From Rhizophagus irregularis (Eukaryota > Glomeromycota > Glomeromycetes > Glomerales > Glomeraceae): 64,000 nt of DNA. The notes under the pieces are model-generated. The model was not told where the DNA came from. It did not search any database and saw only the letters and a program-made list of their open reading frames with translations. Shown one piece after another: positions 58,301-64,000 of the stretch. A program made the position numbers and the translations under genes. The stretch covers positions 2,604,001 through 2,668,000 of the forward strand of contig NC_089432.1 of NCBI RefSeq assembly GCF_026210795.1. The letters run 5' to 3'. Position 1 is the first letter of the stretch; every line of letters starts with the position of its first letter.

Positions 58301-58992
58301 AGAAAATTCATTTTGTAAAGATTATCCAAAAGCAATATTTAATGAAATAGTTAATCATACGTCAGATTTTTGGCAAATATTAGATATATCAATTAATGAT
58401 AAAATGGATAATATACCTCGAATAGTTATATTCAATTCAATTAAAAATTTTAATAATTTACAACGGTCTAAAGAAGAAATATCATTAATTGTGCAAGAAT
58501 TAAAAAGATTATATGATTTCTGGATGAATTATAAAATTAAAATTGAAAATAAATTACAACAATTACAACAATTTAATGAAAAAACTACAAAAAATGTAAG
58601 TATTATTCATTTTTATCTTGTAATTATTTTGAACAAGCTATTAATAATCTAAATAAAAAATTTGTTTGTAGTATGGAATGATTTGTATTTTGATGAAATA
58701 TTATAAAAATGTAAGTAAAAATTTAGAAAATTGTCAGATAGCTTTAAACAAAATTGAAAATTACAAAGTGAATAATACTGTACAAGTAGTAGATGTTCCA
58801 ATTTATGATTTAATTAATGAGATTGAGGAAGATAATCTTTTAAAAGGAGATTTAGCAGAAAATTTAACTGAATTAGAAATTTGTGATAATGAAGAATGTA
58901 TAGAATATGAAGGGGAAATAGTAGATAAAAGTAAAGATTGTGAAGAAGAAATAATAACAGAAGGTGAAAGTATGGATTATAAAATAGTATAA
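55348..58992 (+). CDS. KDZ-superfamily transposase, 12 exons, open frame (945 aa)
   Basis: Exons 55348-55375, 55440-55988, 56057-56268, 56338-56460, 56554-56754, 56844-56995, 57073-57455, 57526-57669, 57735-57801, 57869-58131, 58201-58595 and 58672-58992. All GT-AG, every phase fits, no stop. Residues about 119-160 are a cysteine cluster (CFKC..CYCLDC..YLCLEC..H..LFH) of the CxC type that precedes KDZ transposases. Then AFSFELFDIYQELL, a CPACPQ zinc-like motif, and the catalytic core: ALDANFQLKR (D about 317), CDSHFKAANQ, CRHG, LYDIACNLHSH (D about 449), FHAYAHSMKCQ and GLTDGESLERLWS (E about 506). Later come RWNPFNPIY and a helical C-terminus with acidic tail. It should excise and insert the 18-kb element in the nucleus. 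Completeness plus identical ends suggest recent activity. Confidence 0.93.
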
Positions 58993-59560
58993 TCGATCCA
59001 AAAGGAGCAATATGAATTGAATATCTAATAAATCTGACAAATATTTTGATACTTAAAAAAATTAGTCATATATAATATAATATTTATTATAACAACTTTG
59101 AAATAAATAGAAGAAACCTATTTTACTTTAAAAATAACTTTTCTAACAATTTGATTAGGAGTTTAAAGCGGTAAAAAAATATTGCAATTAAAATATATTT
59201 TTATTTCTCTAAATTTTCTGCCACATTATTACCTTTTAGTTTAAATGGTTATGGCACAATTTCCTGACGGGATTACATTTGCCTGAAAGATTTGGCCAGT
59301 GTTATGCAGGTTATGCATGAACACGTGATCAAACGGCCAGCGTTAGGTTATTGGAAAAATGTCCTGTCAGGGAACAGTCCATAAGTGGTTTAAATAGACA
59401 ATCAAATATGAAAATACATTTTAAACAAAAAGAACATGCTATTTATAATATAACCTGTTAATAGTAAGTTATATGAGTATACTACTGTTATTATTTTAAA
59501 TGAGATCTATAATTATAAAGACACTATGATTGTCCATTTACTAATTAGGAGGTTCCTATA
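58993..59560. other. Stretch between transposase and right array
   Basis: AT-rich. At about 59258-59375 an imperfect inverted pair (TTCCTGACGGGA..ACATTT / ACATTTTT..GTCAGGGAAC type) could be a small MITE with a GGCCAG-bearing interior and an ACACGTGA word. Confidence 0.35.
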
Positions 59561-61010
59561 ATCTATATATGAATACAGAAGCTGAATATAATTTAAATGA
59601 GAGGTCCAATATTGTCTGTAATTATGAGAGCTATTTTAAACTAAAGGACTATCATAATCTATAATTACGAGGACATTATTGTCCTCATTTTTAAACTGAA
59701 GGCACATCATAGTCCATAAATACGAGGACATTATTGTCCTCATTTTTAAGTTGAAGGTCTATCATAGTCCATAATTACGAGGACATTATTGTCCTCATTT
59801 TTAAACTAAAGGACTATCATAGTCCACAATTACGAGGACATTATTGTCCTCATTTTTAAAATGAAGATCTATCATTGTCCATAATTACGAGGACATTATT
59901 GTCCTCATTTTTAAACTAAAGGACTATCATGGTCCATAATTACGAGGACATTATTGTCCTCATTCTTAAATTGAAGGCACTTCATAGTCCATAATTATTA
60001 GGACATTATTGTCCTTATTTTTAAACTGAAGATCTATCATAGTCCATAATCACAGGGACATTATTGTCCTCATTTTTAAACTGAAGACACTTCATACTAG
60101 TCCATAATTACGAGGACATTATTGTCCTCATTTTTAAGTTGAAGGTCTATCATAGTCCATAATTACGAGGACATTATTGTCCTCATTTTTAAACTAAAGG
60201 CTTGTCATAGTCCATAATTACGAGGACATTATTGTCCTCATTTTTAAACTGAAGATCTATCATGGTCCATAATTACGAGGACATTATTGTCCTCATTCTT
60301 AAATTGAAGGCACTTCATAGTCCATAATTACAAGGACATTATTGTCCTCATTTTTAAACTAAAGAACTATCATAGTCTATAATTACGAGGACATTATTGT
60401 CCTCATTTTTAAATTGAAGGCACTTCATAGTCCATAATTACGAGGACATTATTGTCCTCATTTTTAAACTAAAGGACTATCATAGTCTATAATTACGAGG
60501 ACATTATTGTCCTCATTTTTAAATTGAAGGCACTTCATAGTCCATAATTACGAGGACATTATTGTCCTCATTTTTAAACTAAAGGACTATCATAGTCTAT
60601 AATTACGAGGACATTATTGTCCTCATTTTTAAACTGAAGGCACATCATTGTCCATAATTATTAGGACATTATTGTCCTCATTTTTAAACTGAAGATCTAT
60701 CATGGTCCATAATTACGAGGACATTATTGTCCTCATTTTTAAACTAAAGGACTATCATAGTCCATAATTACGAGGACATTATTGTCCTCATTCTTAAATT
60801 GAAGGCACTTCATAGTCCATAATTACGAGGACATTATTGTCCTCATTTTTAAACTAAAGAACTATCATAGTCCATAATTATGAGGACATTATTGTCCTCA
60901 TTTTTAAGCTGAATAAGGCGCATCATAGTCCATAATTATGAGGACATTATTGTCCTCATTTTTAAACTGAAGGCGCAACATAGTCCATAATTACGGGGAC
61001 ATTATTGTCC
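59560..61010. repeat. Right subterminal array, about two dozen units
   Basis: Inverse of the left array: TCATAGTCCATAATTACGAG, GACATTATTGTCCTCATTTT, TAAACTGAAGG units of about 55-60 bp with a hairpin in each. The first few units (59500-59650) are degenerate. Confidence 0.9.
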
Positions 61011-61125
61011 TCATTCTGAACCAATCAGATCCCGTGGGCTACATATGCCCATGGGCAGTTTATAAGCTATAAGTTAGCGCACGAACATCCAGCTTATAAA
61101 CTATGTCGATCATTTGGCTGGGGTG
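60997..61125. repeat. Right terminal inverted repeat of the KDZ element
   Basis: Inverse of 43032-43160 without a mismatch that I can see; followed by the target duplication TGAAAATC at 61126-61133. Confidence 0.92.
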
Positions 61126-61133
61126 TGAAAATC

Positions 61134-61480
61134 TGGGAATTTTTTTTAATCAGATGATCGACGTTGCACACACCATTTTATTTGATCACCAAGAATATCA
61201 TCATACGAATGTACTGTATTATTACAGAAGATTATATCATAGTAATCTATTTAAAAAAAAAAATTTATATCAAAAAAAATTTCCATTATCAAATCTATTA
61301 TAAAAAAAATATATTCTTATAACCAAAGCCTATTGTTATTACTAAAAAAATCAATAGAACTATTACTTAATAGTATTGGAATGACACCAGTTTATACCAG
61401 GAAGCAAAAAAAAAGTAAATTTTTTTTATAACCGGGAACTAACTATTACTATAAATTAATATTAGTAAATGTCAGTTACC
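61134..61480. other. Flank of the KDZ element, no gene
   Basis: AT-rich; the plus frame 61103-61303 crosses the element end and is not a gene. Confidence 0.35.
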
Positions 61481-61990
61481 GATCGGGTAAAGTCCGATCT
61501 ATTGTTGGAAAAAAATTTTTAAAAAATCTTGAAAAAATTTCTAAATTAAAAAAAAAATCCTAAAAAAAAAACAAAAAAAAATTACTAAATGATCTATTAA
61601 AAATGATTTATCATTAAAAAAAAAATAAATGAAAATTACTAAAATGATTCTGTTAAAAAAAAAATAATGATAAATGACTAAACAATCTATTAAAAAAATA
61701 AAAAAAGTTACTAAATGATTATTAAAAAAAATAAAAAAAAGTTACTAAATAATCTATTAAAAAAAAATCAATAAAAATTACTATAAGATCTATTGTTAAA
61801 AAAAAATAATTGTTTAAAAAAATAAAATTACAAATGAAAAAAATTCCGATCCAAAAAAAAAATTAAAAAATTAAAAAATTACTAAACGAAAGAAAGGCCA
61901 AAGTCCGATCTATTGCTACAAAAAAAAAAAATCCTGAAGTTAATCTATTACGGTTAAAAAATCAGAGATAAAAAAAATTACTAATCGTAT
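61480..61990. repeat. Degenerate ATTACTAAATGATCTATTAAAA tandem repeat
   Basis: About ten A-rich units of TTACTAAATGATCTATTAAA, bordered by direct copies of AAAGTCCGATCTATTG at 61490 and 61908. No gene. Confidence 0.6.
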
Positions 61991-62520
61991 AAAGAAGAGC
62001 AATATTGTATTTACAATTTATTAACTTAACAAGTTAATTGTCTATTACTTATTAATCATATTAGCCAAAACTTCAATTACCAGAAACTAAAAAATTTTTA
62101 TATTAGTAATCAAACAGTAATCAATGGATTTGCTGATCAACTACTATATGAATATGGAATAGTTCAGGCGCAGACAAATCATATTCATATTCATAAGATC
62201 AGCCGCAGTTGTAATATGTCCTGCGGTAAAAAACTTAGTAAGAAAAAAATACATTAAAAAATAAAATTTAGCCGTAGTATAAATCAAATAAAGATACTGT
62301 AAGTGACAGTAACATTAGTAATTCACCAATCAACACTTTTAATTATACAATCACGGGACACGTTTCACAATTCAAAGATTATTTATACGGGTAATCTAAA
62401 CGTTACTGATCTACACAAATTATTTTTATTATATTAATTAATAATATAGATATAGATATAGATATAGATGAAAAAAAGTAATTTAAACAATTTTAGACTA
62501 ATAAATTTACTTAATAACAT
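61991..62520. other. AT-rich intergenic stretch
   Basis: A short GATATA repeat (62448-62470) and CCGCAGTTGTAATATG near 62210. No gene. Confidence 0.35.
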
Positions 62521-62526
62521 TAAATG

Positions 62527-62632
62527 CTAGGTCGGGTCAGTTATTTGACTCGATTCGTATTAAAATCCCATGTCATTTTATGACTTCAAATATATCCTCA
62601 AACCCGACCTGACTCGACCCTTTCTGGGATAT
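62527..62632. mobile_element. Half copy of the GC-rich hAT-like MITE
   Basis: GGTCGGGTCAG..ACTCGATTCG at one end and ACCCGACCTGACTCGACCC plus CTTTCTGGGATATTA at the other match the left end of 42334-42682 in both directions. It overlaps the end of the next gene. Confidence 0.55.
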
Positions 62633-64000
62633 TAAAAAATGCATAAGATTGACACAAATTATTTCTAATTTTAGTAAGTACATTAAATCGATTTTGAGCA
62701 TCTTGATAACCTTGTTTAGCGGATTGTTCATACCAATAAATTGCTTTGTCTATATCTTTTCCGATTCCTTCTCCTTTTTCATGCATCAAAGCAAGATTAT
62801 ATTGAGCTATTTTATTCTCTAAACTTGCTGCTTTTCGGTATAATTCAACTGCCTTTTGTATATGAATATTAATGCCAATTCCATTATGATAACAATATCC
62901 TAACATCATTATTCCACCTGAGTATATTCCTTCAGCTGATTTTTTGTATAATTCAAAAGCTCTTTGATGATTTTCTTCAACACCATCTCCATTTCTATAG
63001 GAATTCCCAAGATTGCACATAGCTATCAAATGTCCATTAATTGCAGCTTTTTCATACCAATCTGCAGCCATGCTAAAATCTGTACTAACACTTAATCCGT
63101 TTTTATAAAACCAACCTAGTTTAAATTGCCCAATTGCAAAATCTTTATCGGCTAGTTTTTTATAATATTCGAATGCCAATTTATTATTTATTGTAGTTCC
63201 ATTTCCAAATTCATGGCATTCTCCAACAAAATATTGTGCTAATATGTGACCCTTTTCAGAGGCATCAATAAATAAACTAAATGCTTTCTCCTCATCCTCA
63301 GTTATTTCAATTCCATAATAATTAAAATATCCCAGAAAAAAAATGGAATTCGGATTGATTTGATTATTTAATAACCAATTATAAATTTCATATAAATTTG
63401 TATTATAAATATTTATAATCATAAGGACGTATTCTTTTGTTACATTTCCTTTGTTCAGCCCATTAAAAATACGATTAATTATTTCATCAATTATCATATT
63501 TAAATTCTTCTCGTTTTGTTGATAAATATTTACACCATTTGAACATGAAATAAATCCTTTTAGTCTACTAACAACTTCTTTTATAGATGGTCGTTTGTTT
63601 GGTTCACCATTCCAACATTCTAATGATCAAATATATATAATTGATTAATAAATATTAATTAAAAATAGTCAATGCATTCTAATCATACTTACCAGTATAA
63701 AGATTAGAATAATCACTAGGTGTGTTAGAAATAATCTCTTCTCTTTGACCTTGCGAAATTTTATACATTAAGCTAAAATTATAACTCTTCCCATGAAATG
63801 GTGGATACCCACTTGATATTTCCCATAATAGTACACCAATACTATATATATCACTTTTCTCATTTAGGTTTAAATTGTCATCCATTAGTACTTTTGGATC
63901 AATGTAGGGAACCCTACCAAATAATTTTGTTTGTGAATTAGATGCTTCTTCAATCCATTTTGATAATCCAAAATCGGCCAACTTGATGGAATTCTGATGA
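62598..64000 (-). CDS. Protein kinase with Sel1 repeats, copy G (partial, runs off the right edge)
   Basis: Exons visible on the minus strand: 64000-63693 (C-lobe, starting within the HQNSIKLADFG segment) and 63619-62598 (linker and Sel1). The junction (GT at 63692, AG before AATGTTGGAATGG) equals that of copies A, C and F. DFG, YIDPKVL, SDIYSIGVLLWE are present. The linker is shorter than in copies A and C. Six Sel1 repeats follow (FNYYGIEITEDEEKAF.., NLALMHEKGEGIGKD). The natural end IRNNLCQSYA is followed by FFNIPERVESGRV encoded by the MITE half copy, which supplies the stop at 62598. The N-lobe lies outside the window. Confidence 0.83.

Larger units (their letters stand above)
43032..61125. 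mobile_element. 18.1-kb KDZ-type DNA transposon, complete
   Basis: Ends CACCCCAGCC and GGCTGGGGTG are flanked by the perfect 8-bp direct repeat TGAAAATC (43024-43031 and 61126-61133). The 129-bp terminal inverted repeats (43032-43160, 60997-61125) are identical as far as I can read. Inside each lies a long array of hairpin-bearing repeats. The element contains a KDZ transposase gene (55348-58992), an unrecognised divergent gene (46743-45327, minus) and another unrecognised gene (52820-54810, plus). LINE remains and two MITE copies are nested in the middle. KDZ (Kyakuja/Dileera/Zisupton) elements are known in fungi and other eukaryotes; the 8-bp duplication agrees with what I recall for Zisupton. 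Family assignment rests on transposase motifs. Confidence 0.92.

Overview
The window is very AT-rich eukaryotic DNA. Its genes are built from short exons joined by small GT-AG introns, and the spaces between them are full of decayed repeats. Four things point to an arbuscular mycorrhizal fungus of the Rhizophagus (Glomeromycotina) type: expanded tyrosine-kinase-like protein kinases with C-terminal Sel1 repeats, a second kinase family with a CxxC / 'NWTSGNE' head, non-LTR retroelements of a recognisable type, and a KDZ-type DNA transposon. The organism call is inference from gene-family content; no rRNA or tRNA gene was seen.

Layout. Bases 1-18.8 kb hold a same-strand (minus) array of kinase-Sel1 genes: copy A (partial at the left edge), a gutted copy B (3' Sel1 piece at 6.7-7.1 kb, promoter-like piece at 11.3 kb, centre replaced by mobile DNA), intact copy C (12,975-15,266), and two decayed copies at 16.2-18.8 kb. 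The island inside copy B holds a decayed hydrophilic ORF with a LINE-like tail, a 959-bp Mutator-like element with 9-bp target duplications, and a 245-bp retroposed fragment with a 17-bp target duplication. From 18.8 to 24.3 kb there are a broken C2H2 zinc-finger gene, a hAT-like element and small MITEs. Bases 24.6-27.4 kb carry another kinase-Sel1 gene (819 codons, eleven near-identical Sel1 repeats, truncated by stop codons). Bases 29.2-30.5 kb are an intact Tc1-like transposon. Bases 33.8-36.95 kb are a kinase gene with four serial N-lobes and a one-base frameshift. At 38.2-38.8 kb lies a decayed kinase head on the plus strand. Bases 39-43 kb are mainly repeats.

The main discovery is one 18,094-bp transposon, 43,032-61,125. 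It has 129-bp identical terminal inverted repeats and a perfect 8-bp target duplication (TGAAAATC). Just inside each end is a long array of about 55-60-bp units, each with a GGAC..GTCC hairpin. It carries a 12-exon KDZ transposase gene with no stop or frameshift in my splice model (945 aa) and two unrecognised multi-exon genes (304 and 555 aa), one of them preceded by six evenly repeated ACGCGT boxes. Decayed LINEs and two copies of a MITE sit inside it. Beyond it, 62.6-64 kb holds one more kinase-Sel1 gene (partial at the right edge), whose last residues and stop codon come from a MITE end.

The host genes look like a rapidly duplicating signalling family (kinase plus Sel1 scaffold). The rest is a record of DNA transposons (KDZ, Tc1, hAT-like, Mutator-like, Harbinger-like) and LINE-type retroposons that break, pad and re-terminate those genes. 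All splice models were made by eye from GT-AG sites, reading frame and comparison between copies.
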